DNA of 64,000 nt from positions 1 through 64,000 of the forward strand of contig WTGU01000073.1 of assembly GCA_011523425.1 (NCBI GenBank). Reading direction: 5' to 3'. Shown here piece by piece: positions 48,183-56,983 of the stretch. The DNA is from Alphaproteobacteria bacterium. GTDB lineage: Bacteria > Pseudomonadota > Alphaproteobacteria > UBA828. Within the stretch, counting starts at the first letter, position 1. Each line of letters starts with the position of its first letter. A program made the translations under genes and the position numbers. The notes beneath the pieces are model-generated. The model did no database searches, was not told the DNA's origin, and saw only the letters and a list, made by a program, of their open reading frames with translations.

Positions 48183-48599
48183 TCAGCCCGCGAGGTTGCA
48201 GGCGAGCCCCAGGCCCCAGGAGAGCCCGGTGAGCACGAAGGAGGCGACCACCACGGCGGCGCCCGAGGCATAGGTCTGCTTCAGCGAGAAGCCGAGGCCC
48301 GCGTCCCAGAAGAGATGCCGGATGCCGTTGCAGAGGTGATAGAAGAGGCACCAGGACCACGCCGCCAGCAGCGCGTAGCCGAGCCAGGAGGTGAGGAACC
48401 ACTCGGTCCAGGCGTAGTAGCGCTCGCCTGCGGCGGCGGTCAGCAGCCAGGCGCAGAGCATCGCCGCGCCGGACGCCAGGATCACGCCGGTCATCCGGTG
48501 CAGGATCGACAGCACCGAGGTGAGCTGCGGCCGGTAGATGGAGAGGTGGGGCGAGACGGGCCGCGCTGGCGCGCCGTTGCCGCTGGATTGCTCTGCCAC
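48183..48599 (-). CDS. sdhC: succinate dehydrogenase cytochrome b556 subunit
   Basis: A 138-residue membrane subunit with three helices. 'RPVSPHLSIYRPQLTSVLSI' is the SdhC signature (quinone-site Ser/Arg region) and 'LFYHLCNGIRHLFWDAG' contains the haem-ligand His motif. First gene of the sdhCDAB-mdh transcript; the promoter should lie in 48600-48862. Confidence 0.94.
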   Translation of the reverse strand: MAEQSSGNGAPARPVSPHLSIYRPQLTSVLSILHRMTGVILASGAAMLCAWLLTAAAGERYYAWTEWFLTSWLGYALLAAWSWCLFYHLCNGIRHLFWDAGLGFSLKQTYASGAAVVVASFVLTGLSWGLGLACNLAG

Positions 48600-48726
48600 G
48601 AATTCACCCCTGCGATCCGGCGCGATCCGGCCCCGCGGGGACCGTGCCGATGCGTCCGGTTTAGCCCCGGAGCCGGAAGCGAGTCAACAAGTGGACCGGG
48701 CCTTTGGGCCCGGACGGCGCGACTGC

Positions 48727-48777
48727 GCGTCGCACGTCCACGTGCGCAGGCGCGAAGCGTCGCGCGTCCACGCGCGC
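48727..48777. repeat. two 21-bp direct repeats, each a hairpin with a compensating base pair
   Basis: Copies at 48727-48747 and 48757-48777, 30 bp apart, differ at two positions. Copy 1 contains GCACGT-cc-ACGTGC, copy 2 GCGCGT-cc-ACGCGC. The A-to-G and T-to-C changes keep the stem paired. It lies about 130-180 bp upstream of sdhC and 86 bp downstream of the AlkB-like gene stop. The rest of the 48600-48862 gap shows nothing I can name. Confidence 0.6.
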
Positions 48778-48862
48778 GGGGCGCACGATCGAGCGGAGCT
48801 AGCGCCCGGCGACTGAGGGATTTGGAAAAGCGGGGGAAGGGAGGCGGGCGGAGATTGCTCCA

Positions 48863-49525
48863 CTAGGCCGCGGCCGCCGTCGTGCGATCGCAGCGCATGC
48901 CGAGGCTGTAGCGCTCGACGGTGATGCCGTCCAGGAAGTGGAAGGGCCGCTCGCTGGCGCCGGCGAAGCCGGGGGCGCGCATCAGGATGGCATCGCCCGG
49001 CCCGGCGGCGAGCGTGCGCGCGCCGGCGCCTGCGCGGTCCGCGCAAAGCCCGAAGCGCCCGTCGCCGCTGAGCTGCACGATCACCACCAGCCCGACATAG
49101 CGCACATGGTCGCGGTGCGGGGTGATGCCGCGCGCCCCCGGCGGGTAGCGCTGCAGCACCAGGTCGTTGAGCGGAAGCTCGTCCAGCGGCGGCGCGTCCA
49201 TGGCGGCGAGCGCCGCGGCGACGAGGCGCTCCACGGCCTCCGTCAGCCGCCAGAGCCGGTGCGGGCGGGGGATGCGGAGGCAGATGTCGAAGTCCTGGTA
49301 GACCGCGCGCTCGCCCTCGCCCATGACGGGCTTCGCGGCGCGGAAGGAGAGGTCGGCGCCCGAGGCGATAAGCTCCTGGCACGCGGCCGGCTCCAGCAGC
49401 GGCAGCACCGCCGCGTCCTCCCGCGCGGTGCGGTCGAGGGCGGCGGCCATCGCTTCGGGGCCGGCGCGCAGCACGGGCGATGGAGCTTGCGCCGCGCCTC
49501 CGTTCACCCTGCCGCGTTCCGTCAT
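48863..49525 (-). CDS. AlkB-like 2-oxoglutarate/Fe(II) dioxygenase
   Basis: A 220-residue protein of the 2OG-Fe(II) oxygenase superfamily. The metal ligands are His137-x-Asp139 ('GITPHRDHVRY') and His196 ('ERPFHFLDG'). Arg205 and Arg211 in 'VERYSLGMR' would hold 2-oxoglutarate, as in AlkB. The N-terminal segment lacks a clear AlkB nucleotide-recognition lid, so the substrate might be DNA, RNA or protein. It precedes sdhC on the same strand by 264 bp and seems independent of it. Confidence 0.75.
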   Translation of the reverse strand: MTERGRVNGGAAQAPSPVLRAGPEAMAAALDRTAREDAAVLPLLEPAACQELIASGADLSFRAAKPVMGEGERAVYQDFDICLRIPRPHRLWRLTEAVERLVAAALAAMDAPPLDELPLNDLVLQRYPPGARGITPHRDHVRYVGLVVIVQLSGDGRFGLCADRAGAGARTLAAGPGDAILMRAPGFAGASERPFHFLDGITVERYSLGMRCDRTTAAAA

Positions 49526-49757
49526 GGGCGCCCTCCCCCGCTGCCCGAACTATCGCGGAAGCCGCCGGCCCGTGCCAGCCCGGCAGCGGGCTCGCTTTGC
49601 CGCCGGTCGCCTGAGCCCTAGCCCACATCTCACCTCAAGTATTCAGGGAATGGCGCCCATGCCGCACCGTCGTCCAGGCCGCCGAAATCCAGGGCGGGCT
49701 CGAAGAGCGATGAGTCGCCGATCGCCTCCCGCGCGCCTCGCTTCGGGGACTCGGAGG
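49526..49757. other. spacer between AlkB-like gene and barrel protein gene
   Basis: A 232-bp gap upstream of the minus-strand AlkB-like gene and downstream of the barrel gene. No hairpin with a T-run and no open frame with family similarity seen. Confidence 0.4.
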
Positions 49758-50651
49758 CTAGAATTCGAACCGGAGCGCCGCGAGCAACGAGTGGGTTCGG
49801 TGGTCGGCATGGGTCTCGTTGATTTGGACCGGGATCTCTCTCCGGGTGCCGTTCTCGCGGTAGCGCACGATGGCGATGTCGCCGACGTCGGTCCGGATCT
49901 CTCCCGCATCGGTATAGCGGTAGCTCAGCTCGAGGTGGGTGCTGCCGCCCATCGGGATCGCCATGCCGGCCGTCAGCATCCAGGTGACGTTCCGCCCGCT
50001 TCCCCTGGGGAGAGCGGTGAAAGGGATCTCGCCGCCCGGACCCCGGCGCAGGGGGCCTTGCGGATCGTCCGGTTCGGGAAAGCGCTGAACGTAGCCGCTC
50101 AGGCGGTAGTCGGTGATCCCGAACCCCGCGCCCAGAAAGGGCTGCACCCGGCGACCCGGAGCGATCTCCCATCCCGGGAAATCATGGAACCCGGCAAGGA
50201 GGAGCTGCCGGGCGTCGAGCCTTGCCTCGGAGGGCTGACGTTCGCCCGAGGCCCGGTAGTTCGTGTTGCCGCGCCAGTCGAGGTCACGGGCCAGCCCGAA
50301 TTCCAAGTGAGCGCGTAGTTGGTATGGCAGCCGGACGCCTGCCGCCAGTTGGAACTGCAGGCCATTGCCGACCGCTCCGGCATCGAAGAGTTTCTCGTTT
50401 CCGTAGAGCGCGGCGTGACCGGCGTCCTCGCCATCGGCGAAGCGGGCGTTCTGCGAGCGGATCAGGGCCACGCCGACGCTCAGGTATGGGGCGTTCACGA
50501 CGGCGTTCGCATCGGCCGGGGGGAGAACGGGCGCGGATTCTGGAGACTGATCCGAAGCCGCGGCGGGGCGATCATGGACCTCCAGACCACCCACCAGCAC
50601 GAGGAGAGCCAGGACCGCCACCCCAAGTCCGGCGCGGCTAGTCCGATGCAT
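49758..50651 (-). CDS. outer-membrane beta-barrel protein (exported)
   Basis: A 297-residue protein with a signal peptide (residues 1-33, hydrophobic 'AVLALLVLVGGLEV', cleavage near 'PAAAS'). It then has alternating short amphipathic strands such as 'QFQLAAGVRLPYQLRAHLEF', 'QPFLGAGFGITDYRLSGYV' and 'STHLELSYRYTDAGEI'. It ends in 'LLAALRFEF'; the terminal Phe is the usual barrel-assembly signal. Repeated Gly/aromatic patterns resemble Opa/OmpW-type 8-stranded barrels, but no precise family is claimed. The ATG at 50651 begins the signal peptide; an in-frame extension upstream is rejected. Confidence 0.72.
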   Translation of the reverse strand: MHRTSRAGLGVAVLALLVLVGGLEVHDRPAAASDQSPESAPVLPPADANAVVNAPYLSVGVALIRSQNARFADGEDAGHAALYGNEKLFDAGAVGNGLQFQLAAGVRLPYQLRAHLEFGLARDLDWRGNTNYRASGERQPSEARLDARQLLLAGFHDFPGWEIAPGRRVQPFLGAGFGITDYRLSGYVQRFPEPDDPQGPLRRGPGGEIPFTALPRGSGRNVTWMLTAGMAIPMGGSTHLELSYRYTDAGEIRTDVGDIAIVRYRENGTRREIPVQINETHADHRTHSLLAALRFEF

Positions 50652-51766
50652 GGCTGACTCGCGTTTCTTGTCTGTTGTTCGGCGTGTGCAATCCTGACGG
50701 ATAGGAGCGGGGGCAAGGGTCGATACGACCAGGTCTCTGCTGCTGTCGAGCATGTCGTCGCTCCTCCGTTTCCCGTGCGGGGTTGCACAAGCCCCAGCTC
50801 CGGCCCGAGGCCGCGGGTCGCCGCGTCTCAAAGCCGCGCGCCTCCAGGTCTTTCCCGTGTCCCGTCGCTTCCCAGATCGAACGCCGACCGCTAGCCTCTC
50901 CAGTTGCGACCCTCTCGTTAGGGCCGCTTCCAGAGATGTCGCCGCCCGCCAACTGCTTCCAAGGCTGTTATTCGGCGCGGTGGATCGACGCCGATCGGCA
51001 CAGAAAATCATTGAGTCAGCTGGATTCTGATGGGTCAGAATTCGGCGCCTAACAACATCTTGTCAATCAGCGGAACGCAAAGCTGCTTTTTCGTGCCCGC
51101 TTGTGCCACCCTCCCGACTGAGAGAGCACCGCAATGAATAAGCGAGAACGGCCTCGCGGTCGCACCGGTGACGCGCCCCGCCCCGAGGGAGAAGGCGTGG
51201 CGGAAATCTCCAGGTCGAACGCGTCGTTGACTTCCTTGAAGAACGAGACCGCATCCACGGAGTTCACGCCGGAAGCCCCCAGCCGCGCATCGACGTCCGG
51301 GGCGCGACCTCGGCAAGTCACTCTTGGGGAGTGTCTCGACGACATGGCGATTGTCGTGGAAGGCGCTCTCGGAGATGGCGTCGAGGACGTCTGCGCCCTC
51401 CTGCGAATCGTGCCGGCCGACTGCGTTGTGCCGCCGGCCGCTGGTTCGTCGGTGAACGCTGCGGCCGATGTGCCGGAGTCATGCGGCGGCACGTTCAACC
51501 TCGCCTGGGGCGGCGCAACGCGGGGGCGAGGGTAGCACTCTCGGGGGTCAGACGAGCGCGCGGGATCCACGAAAGAAGCTGGCCGGGCATATTCCGTTTA
51601 CGAAAATTCGCTTATCCTCCTCTCCAGTTCACAGAGTAGACTCACACGTGGTCCGTTCGCCCGGCACCGGCACCTTCACAAAGGCACCCGCAGAGCTCGT
51701 ACGAGCGGGTCCGCGGCCGGTCGGCGGCGGGCCGATGCTGCCGAAGCGCTCGGCACACGCAACCGC
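50652..51766. other. gene-poor 1.1-kb region with lower GC patches
   Basis: No intact gene that I trust. The patches at 50985-51080 and 51590-51650 are less GC-rich than the rest of the window. The open frames are short, low-complexity and Arg/Ala/Ser/Pro-rich. The only protein-like signal is the acyl-carrier-protein remnant on the minus strand (51063-51300). Confidence 0.6.
51063..51300 (-). pseudogene. remnant of an acyl carrier protein domain, frameshifted
   Basis: On the minus strand, one frame reads 'PDVDARLGASGVNSVDAVSF' and continues 'FKEVNDAFDLEI', which matches the phosphopantetheine-attachment helix of ACP/PCP domains, with the Ser in Val-Asn-Ser-Val. After about 51205 the frame loses similarity. 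One base over, it continues 'PPRLLPRGGARHRCDREAVL', like the last ACP helices. An extra T in the TTT run near 51205 would explain the break. No start codon or upstream synthase gene is evident. It could also be a chance resemblance, but the run of about 25 ACP-like residues makes that less likely. Confidence 0.45.
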
Positions 51767-53530
51767 ATGACCGAGGGTTCCTCACCGCGCGGCCCGAAGC
51801 TCCGCTACCAGGCCGACGACAGGGCTCCTCCCGCGCTTGCCATCGGCATGGGCGCGCAGCTCGCGCTTCTGATCGTGGCGGTCCCCATACTGATTCCGAC
51901 CGTGGTGATGCGGGCCGCGGGCACGACCGACTCCTACCTGTCCTGGGCGGTCTTCGCGGCGGTTGCTGTGTGCGGAGGGGCCACCGCGCTGCAGGCGGTC
52001 CGTTTCGGGCGGATCGGCTCGGGCCACGTGCTGGTGATGAGCAGCTCGGCTGCCTTCATCTGGCCCTGCATTGCGGCGATCGAGCGGGGCGGCGCAGGAC
52101 TGCTCGTGACCCTGGTCGTCATTTCGGCATTGCTGCAGTTCGTGCTGTCCGCGCGGATCGTCTGGTTTCGCCGCATCCTGACACCGGCCGTTTCGGGCAC
52201 GGTGCTGATGCTGGTGCCGGTCAGCGCCATGCCGGCCGTCTTCGGCCTTCTGACCGAGGTGCCGGAGGGCAAGCCCGACTACGCCGCGCCGCTGTGCGCC
52301 GCCGTCACGGTGGTGGTCATCGCCGGCATCGCGCTCAAGTCGACCCGGAGCCTGCGCCTCTGGGCGCCGGTCATCGGGGTGATCTGCGGCTCGGCAGTGG
52401 CGGGCATCGTCGGGCTCTACGACGTGGGCCGTGTTGTCGACGCCCCGTGGATCGGCGTTCCCAGCGTCGCGTGGCCGGGGGTCGACCTTGAGTTCGGGCC
52501 GGCGTTCTGGTCGCTGCTTCCCGTGTTCCTGCTGATCACCCCGATCGTGACGCTGCGCACGATCAGCAGTTGCGTCGCTGTGCAGAGCGTATCGTGGCGC
52601 AAGCGGAGAGCCGTGGATTACCGGGCGGTGCAGGGCGCGGTGAACGTCGACGGCGTGAGCAACGTCCTGTGCGGTCTCGCGGGCACGGTGCCCAACAACA
52701 GCTATGCGATCGGCGCATCGCTCACCGAGCTCACCGGCGTCGCGGCCCGCAGCGTAGGCATCGTCGCAGGCGCACTCTTCGTCATCCTCGCGTTCCTGCC
52801 CAAGGCACTCGCCGTGGTCCTGGCCATGCCGGGCGCCGTCAGCGGCGGCTTTCTCACCGTGTTGCTGGCGATGCTCTTCCTCCTCGGCATCAAGGTCCTG
52901 CTTCAGGACGGCCTCGACTACCGCAAGGGCCTGATCGCCGGCATCGCCTTCTGGGTCGGCATCGGCTTCCAGAACGGCATGGTGTTTCCCGCGCAGGTGT
53001 CGGACTTCGCGGGCGGCCTGTTCGCCAACGGCATGATCTCCGGCGGCCTCGCGGCCATTCTCATGACCATGTTCACGGAGTTGAGCGGATCCCGCCGCAG
53101 CCGGATCGAGGCCGAGCTCGATCCGGCCACGCTCACGAAGATCCGGGAGTTCCTGCGCGCGTTCGCCTCGCGCAACGGATGGGACGCCGGCATGGCGGAC
53201 CGTCTCGAAGCGGTCGGCGAGGAGGCGCTGCTGAGCCTCGTCCGGCCGGAGGAGCGCGGAGGGGAGCCCGGTCGCAGGCGCCGCCTGCGGCTGGTCGCCT
53301 CCCGGGCCGAGGGCGGTGCGGTTCTGGAGTTCGCGGTCGCACCGGGGGGAGAGAACATCGAGGACAGGCTCGCGCTGCTCGGAGACGAGGGAGACGAGAC
53401 GGGGACGGAGCGCGAGGCCTCACTGCGGCTGCTGCGGCACCTCGCGTCTTCGGTGCGCCATCAGCAGTACCATGACCTGGATATCGTCACCGTTCGAGTG
53501 AAGCTCCCGACTGCAAGCGCGCAGGAATAG
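51767..53530 (+). CDS. NCS2-family (uracil/xanthine-type) permease with extra C-terminal domain
   Basis: A 587-residue protein. Residues about 20-445 form the NCS2 transporter with 12 or more hydrophobic helices; 'GLAGTVPNNSYAIGASLTEL' is the conserved substrate-region segment ending the core repeat. Residues about 455-580 are soluble: 'LRAFASRNGWDAGMADRLEA', 'GEEALLSLV', 'LRLVASRAEGGAVLEFAV', 'LLRHLASSVRHQQYHDLDIV'. This pattern resembles an RsbW-like ATPase fold (HATPase_c_2), although a clear ATP-binding Asn box is weak. Purine or pyrimidine uptake is the family function; the tail suggests regulation. It stands alone, divergent from nothing and followed by a 339-bp gap. Confidence 0.8.
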   Translation: MTEGSSPRGPKLRYQADDRAPPALAIGMGAQLALLIVAVPILIPTVVMRAAGTTDSYLSWAVFAAVAVCGGATALQAVRFGRIGSGHVLVMSSSAAFIWPCIAAIERGGAGLLVTLVVISALLQFVLSARIVWFRRILTPAVSGTVLMLVPVSAMPAVFGLLTEVPEGKPDYAAPLCAAVTVVVIAGIALKSTRSLRLWAPVIGVICGSAVAGIVGLYDVGRVVDAPWIGVPSVAWPGVDLEFGPAFWSLLPVFLLITPIVTLRTISSCVAVQSVSWRKRRAVDYRAVQGAVNVDGVSNVLCGLAGTVPNNSYAIGASLTELTGVAARSVGIVAGALFVILAFLPKALAVVLAMPGAVSGGFLTVLLAMLFLLGIKVLLQDGLDYRKGLIAGIAFWVGIGFQNGMVFPAQVSDFAGGLFANGMISGGLAAILMTMFTELSGSRRSRIEAELDPATLTKIREFLRAFASRNGWDAGMADRLEAVGEEALLSLVRPEERGGEPGRRRRLRLVASRAEGGAVLEFAVAPGGENIEDRLALLGDEGDETGTEREASLRLLRHLASSVRHQQYHDLDIVTVRVKLPTASAQE

Positions 53531-53869
53531 CGGGACCGCGCCCCGGCCGTCACGGCGGCACGGATTGCAGACGACCGGCGTCGACGGGCGGGACACGATG
53601 CGGGCCACGTGCAGCCAGGCGGCCGCGGGACCGGCGGCCGCGCGTCAGAGCACTCCCTACGACGAGTGCGGTCTCATTACGAGGTGTACGGGCGAGCCGA
53701 TCTCGACCGCCCTTGAGCTTGGCCTGCCGGGCGACGACGCCACTGTCATCGATCGCGTCGAGGTCGTTCTCGGTCGGCCGGAGAGCGCCGCGCAGGCCAT
53801 GACCCTGGCGAGAAATGCGGGCTATAGTCCCGCCGCCGCTGCGCCGGCGGCAACCCTGCAGACGGGAGG
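53531..53869. other. intergenic region before the PfkB kinase, with a dispersed repeat
   Basis: A 339-bp gap. Its last part (53773-53824) is a copy of the 52-bp repeat also found at 63421-63472. The sequence just after the repeat, ending 'gggctatagt', could serve as a -10-like element, but spacing to a -35 is unclear. No gene-like frame seen. Confidence 0.5.
53773..53824 (+). repeat. 52-bp dispersed repeat, copy 1
   Basis: Matches 63421-63472 in the same orientation at 47 of 52 positions. It begins GTCGGCCGG and ends GCGGGCTA. Origin unknown. Confidence 0.7.
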
Positions 53870-53875
53870 ATGCGT

Positions 53876-54877
53876 ATGGGCTCGCGGCTGGATGTCATCG
53901 GGATCGGCAATGCGATCGTCGACGTCGTCGCCCGTGCGCCGGACGCGCTGCTGGCCGAGGTGGGTCTTGCCAAGGGCTCGATGACGCTGATCGACGCCGC
54001 CCGGGCCGACACGCTACGCGCCCGCGCCGAGGCGGCGGTCGAGGTCTCCGGTGGGTCCGCCGCCAACACCATGGTGGGCGCAGCCCGGCTCGGGAGCGCC
54101 GCCGGCTACGTCGGCAAGGTGCGGGGCGATGCAGCGGGTGCGGCGTTCCGCCACGACATCGAGGCGGCCGGTGTCCGCTTCCCGACCCCTGCGGCGAAAG
54201 CCGGCGCGCCCACCGCGCGCTGCATCATCTTCGTCACCCCCGACGCCCAGCGCACCATGGGCACGCATCTCGGCGCCTGCGTCGAGCTCGGCCCCGGCGA
54301 CATCGACCCGGCCTTCATCGCCAGCGCCCCCCTCCTCTACCTTGAGGGCTACCTGTGGGACCCGCCGGCGGCCAAGGAGGCCTTCCGCAAGGCGCTCGAA
54401 ATCGCGCACGGCGCGGGCGGCCGGGTCTGCCTCTCGCTCTCGGACAGCTTCTGCGTCGAACGTCACCGGGCAGAGCTCCGCGCGCTGGTGGCGGACGAGA
54501 TCGACGTGCTCTTCGCGAACGAGGACGAGGCGATGGCGCTCTACGAGGTGGGGAGCTTCGAGGCCGCGCTGGCGGCGGCGCGCGACGACTGCGCGATCTG
54601 CGCCATCACGCGGAGCGAGAAGGGCTCGGTGGTCGCCGGGCAGGGCGAGGCCCACACCATCGCGGCCGCGCCGGTCGCCCGGGTCGTGGATACCACCGGC
54701 GCGGGCGATCTCTATGCCGCGGGCTTCCTCGCGGGGCTCGCGCGCGGCTTCGATCTCGCCCGCTGCGGCCGGCTCGCGGCGCTCGCGGCCGGCGAGATCA
54801 TCGGCCATGCGGGCGCCCGGCCCGAGGCCGACATCGCCCCCTTCGTGGACGCGAGCGCTCTCCTGCCGGCTAGCTGA
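53876..54877 (+). CDS. PfkB-family kinase (adenosine kinase/ribokinase-like)
   Basis: A 333-residue sugar/nucleoside kinase. N-terminal 'LDVIGIGNAIVDVVARAP' and 'VSGGSAANTMVGAARLG' are the first PfkB signature (Gly-Gly-Ser-Ala-Asn, substrate site). 'RVVDTTGAGDLYAAGFLAGL' is the second signature with the catalytic Asp and anion hole. The 'GNAIVD' start is typical of the adenosine kinase-like branch in Alphaproteobacteria. I chose ATG 53876 because GGAGG ends six bases before it; ATG 53870 would be too close. The 3' end overlaps the convergent LLM gene by eight bases. Confidence 0.9.
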   Translation: MGSRLDVIGIGNAIVDVVARAPDALLAEVGLAKGSMTLIDAARADTLRARAEAAVEVSGGSAANTMVGAARLGSAAGYVGKVRGDAAGAAFRHDIEAAGVRFPTPAAKAGAPTARCIIFVTPDAQRTMGTHLGACVELGPGDIDPAFIASAPLLYLEGYLWDPPAAKEAFRKALEIAHGAGGRVCLSLSDSFCVERHRAELRALVADEIDVLFANEDEAMALYEVGSFEAALAAARDDCAICAITRSEKGSVVAGQGEAHTIAAAPVARVVDTTGAGDLYAAGFLAGLARGFDLARCGRLAALAAGEIIGHAGARPEADIAPFVDASALLPAS

Positions 54878-55949
54878 CCTTGGGCAGCACCTCGTTCTTG
54901 AGCATCGCCATGGAGGCGTACCAGGCGTCGTAGGGCTCCCAGTCGTGGCCCATGGCGAGCAGGGTGCCGAACGGGCCGATCTCGCCGCGCAGGTCGTTCA
55001 GCTTCTGGGTGACCTCGTCGACGGAGCCCACGATGAACACGTTGTCCACGAGATACTCGAGGGTCACGTCCGAATCGGCCATGTCCTGGTCCTTCTTCAG
55101 CAGCCGAAGCATGCCGACCTTGGGCAGGAGCCGGAGGAAGTAGTCGGTGAAATCGCGCGCGATGACCCCGTCCAGCGCGATCCTGCGCGCTTCGGCGCCG
55201 GTTTCCGCCACCACGATCTCGCGCGCGACGCGCCAGACGCTCGCATCGGGCGCGCGGCCCGCCTCGTTCGCGCCCTCCTCGATCGCGTCCCAGTGAGTCT
55301 TGAGGAGAACCGGGGGCACGAGGTTGATCGACATGGGCATCCAGCCCCTGGCCGCCGCCATCTTCAGCGTGGACGAGCGCGGCGAGACGCCGGCGACGCC
55401 GATCGGCGGATGCGGCTGCTGATAGGGGCGGACATGCGCCCGGAGCCCGACGTCGGTCTCGGTCTCGGGGATGGTGAAGCGGAAGCCGTCGCTCTCGTAG
55501 ACGCCGGGCTCGGGATCGCTCCAGAGCTTGAGGATGGTGTCGAGCGCCGCCCGCGTGTAGCTCTGGTTGTTGATGGCCGGGTTGTCGCCCCAGTAGCCGA
55601 AGACCTGCATGTCGCCGGGGAAGCTGCCAGTGCCCACGCCCCAGTTGAAGCGGCCCTCCGCCATGTGGTCGAGCTGTGCGATGCGGTGGGCGAGGACGAA
55701 GGGGTCGTGGTTCGGGATGCAACTCACGCCCGTGCCCAGCCTGATCTGCCTGGTCAGCGGGAGCGCCTGCGCGATGAGCAGGTCCGGCGCGGGGATGTTC
55801 TCCCACTCCGACGTGAAGTGCTCGCCGATCCAGGCCTCGGCGTAGCCGAGCTCGTCGAGCTTCACGATCTGATCCAGGTCCGCCTTGAGCGTCTCGGTGA
55901 AGTTCGCGCCCGGCGGGTGCAGCGGCATGGTGAAGAGACCGAGTTGCAT
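54870..55949 (-). CDS. luciferase-like (LLM) flavin-dependent monooxygenase
   Basis: A 359-residue protein of the bacterial luciferase alpha-chain branch. Features: 'MQLGLFTMPLHPPGANFTET', 'DELGYAEAWIGEHFTSEWEN', 'RQIRLGTGVSCIPNHDPFVL', and 'AQLDHMAEGRFNWGVGTGSF', all typical of flavin binding in alkanal-monooxygenase-like proteins. It needs a flavin reductase in trans; none is nearby. Longer than and only distantly similar to the LLM protein at 9954-10790. Substrate unknown. Confidence 0.85.
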   Translation of the reverse strand: MQLGLFTMPLHPPGANFTETLKADLDQIVKLDELGYAEAWIGEHFTSEWENIPAPDLLIAQALPLTRQIRLGTGVSCIPNHDPFVLAHRIAQLDHMAEGRFNWGVGTGSFPGDMQVFGYWGDNPAINNQSYTRAALDTILKLWSDPEPGVYESDGFRFTIPETETDVGLRAHVRPYQQPHPPIGVAGVSPRSSTLKMAAARGWMPMSINLVPPVLLKTHWDAIEEGANEAGRAPDASVWRVAREIVVAETGAEARRIALDGVIARDFTDYFLRLLPKVGMLRLLKKDQDMADSDVTLEYLVDNVFIVGSVDEVTQKLNDLRGEIGPFGTLLAMGHDWEPYDAWYASMAMLKNEVLPKVS

Positions 55950-56022
55950 CGAACCGTCTCCGGCGGTGGGGCTTGCGGATGGATCCAGAATACCGGGGTT
56001 GTCGCGTCCCGACCAAGCCGGG

Positions 56023-56895
56023 CTAGCTCGGCGGCGGCGCGCCCGCCCTGGCGGCGACGGTGGCCCGCGCCACCTTGGCCTCGCGGTAGGCGAGATAGAG
56101 CGTGCTCGTGAAGATGACGATGCCGCCGATCCAGACGTAGAGCACCGGCACCTCGTTGAACAGCAGGTAGCCGTAGAGCGACGACCAGATCAGGCGGAGG
56201 AAGTCCACCGGCAGAACGACGGTCGCGTCCGCCTCGCGGAAGGCCTGGCCGAGGCAGAGGTGCGCAAGCGTGCCGAACCCGCCCATCAGCGCGAACCAGC
56301 CGAGTTCCTCCAGGCTTGGCCACTGCCAGACGAAGGCCGCCGCGATGGACGACAGCGGCGTCAGGAACACCGCCATGTAGGCGGCCATGGTCAGGCTCGA
56401 TTCCGTGCGCGACAGCAGCTTGATCAGGATCATCGCGCCGGCCCAGACGGCCGACGAGCCGAGCACCAGCAGCGAGCCCGGATCGAGCGCCACCATGCCC
56501 GGCCGGATGATCACCAGCGCGCCGGCGAAGCCCGCGACGAGCGCCGCGATGCGCCGGATCCTCACCACCTCGCCCAGCAGCAGCACCGCGCCCACGGTGA
56601 CGAAGAGCGGCGCCGTGAAGCTCAGCGCCGCGATGGTGCCGAGCGGCGTGATCGGCACCGCGAAGAAGAACATCAGCATGGCCGAGACGTGGACCGCGCC
56701 GCGCGCGGCATGGAGCGGGAGCCGCCGGGTTCTGAGCGCGCCGAAGCCGTGGCGCAGCAGTAACGGCGCGATGAAGATCAGCCCGAAGAAGTTGCGGAAG
56801 AACGCGACCTCGAACGGGTGCTGCTCGCTCGACGCGATGCGGATGACCGCGTGCATGGAGGCGAAGCCGATGGTGGCGCCCAGCAGCAGCAGCAT
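56023..56895 (-). CDS. EamA/DMT-family transporter
   Basis: A 290-residue inner-membrane protein with ten hydrophobic helices in two EamA repeats (first about residues 1-118, second about 130-268). 'LSFTAPLFVTVGAVLLLGE' and 'PVDFLRLIWSSLYGYLLFNE' are the equivalent segments of each repeat. The family exports metabolites or drugs; the direction and substrate cannot be told. The start at 56895 may be slightly too late, as the open frame continues upstream without a clear ATG. Downstream is the LLM gene. Confidence 0.85.
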   Translation of the reverse strand: MLLLLGATIGFASMHAVIRIASSEQHPFEVAFFRNFFGLIFIAPLLLRHGFGALRTRRLPLHAARGAVHVSAMLMFFFAVPITPLGTIAALSFTAPLFVTVGAVLLLGEVVRIRRIAALVAGFAGALVIIRPGMVALDPGSLLVLGSSAVWAGAMILIKLLSRTESSLTMAAYMAVFLTPLSSIAAAFVWQWPSLEELGWFALMGGFGTLAHLCLGQAFREADATVVLPVDFLRLIWSSLYGYLLFNEVPVLYVWIGGIVIFTSTLYLAYREAKVARATVAARAGAPPPS

Positions 56896-56983
56896 GCCGC
56901 GGGCGGGCGGCGGCAGGGCGGCATAGGCGGCGAGAAGCGGTGCGAGCGGCCCGGCCCGGCCCGGCGGACCGGCCGGCGACGGG

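Noticed and set aside
51134-51535. A plus-strand frame of 133 codons in the gene-poor region
   Set aside because: Low-complexity residues and no family similarity; the minus strand shows ACP-like sequence instead.
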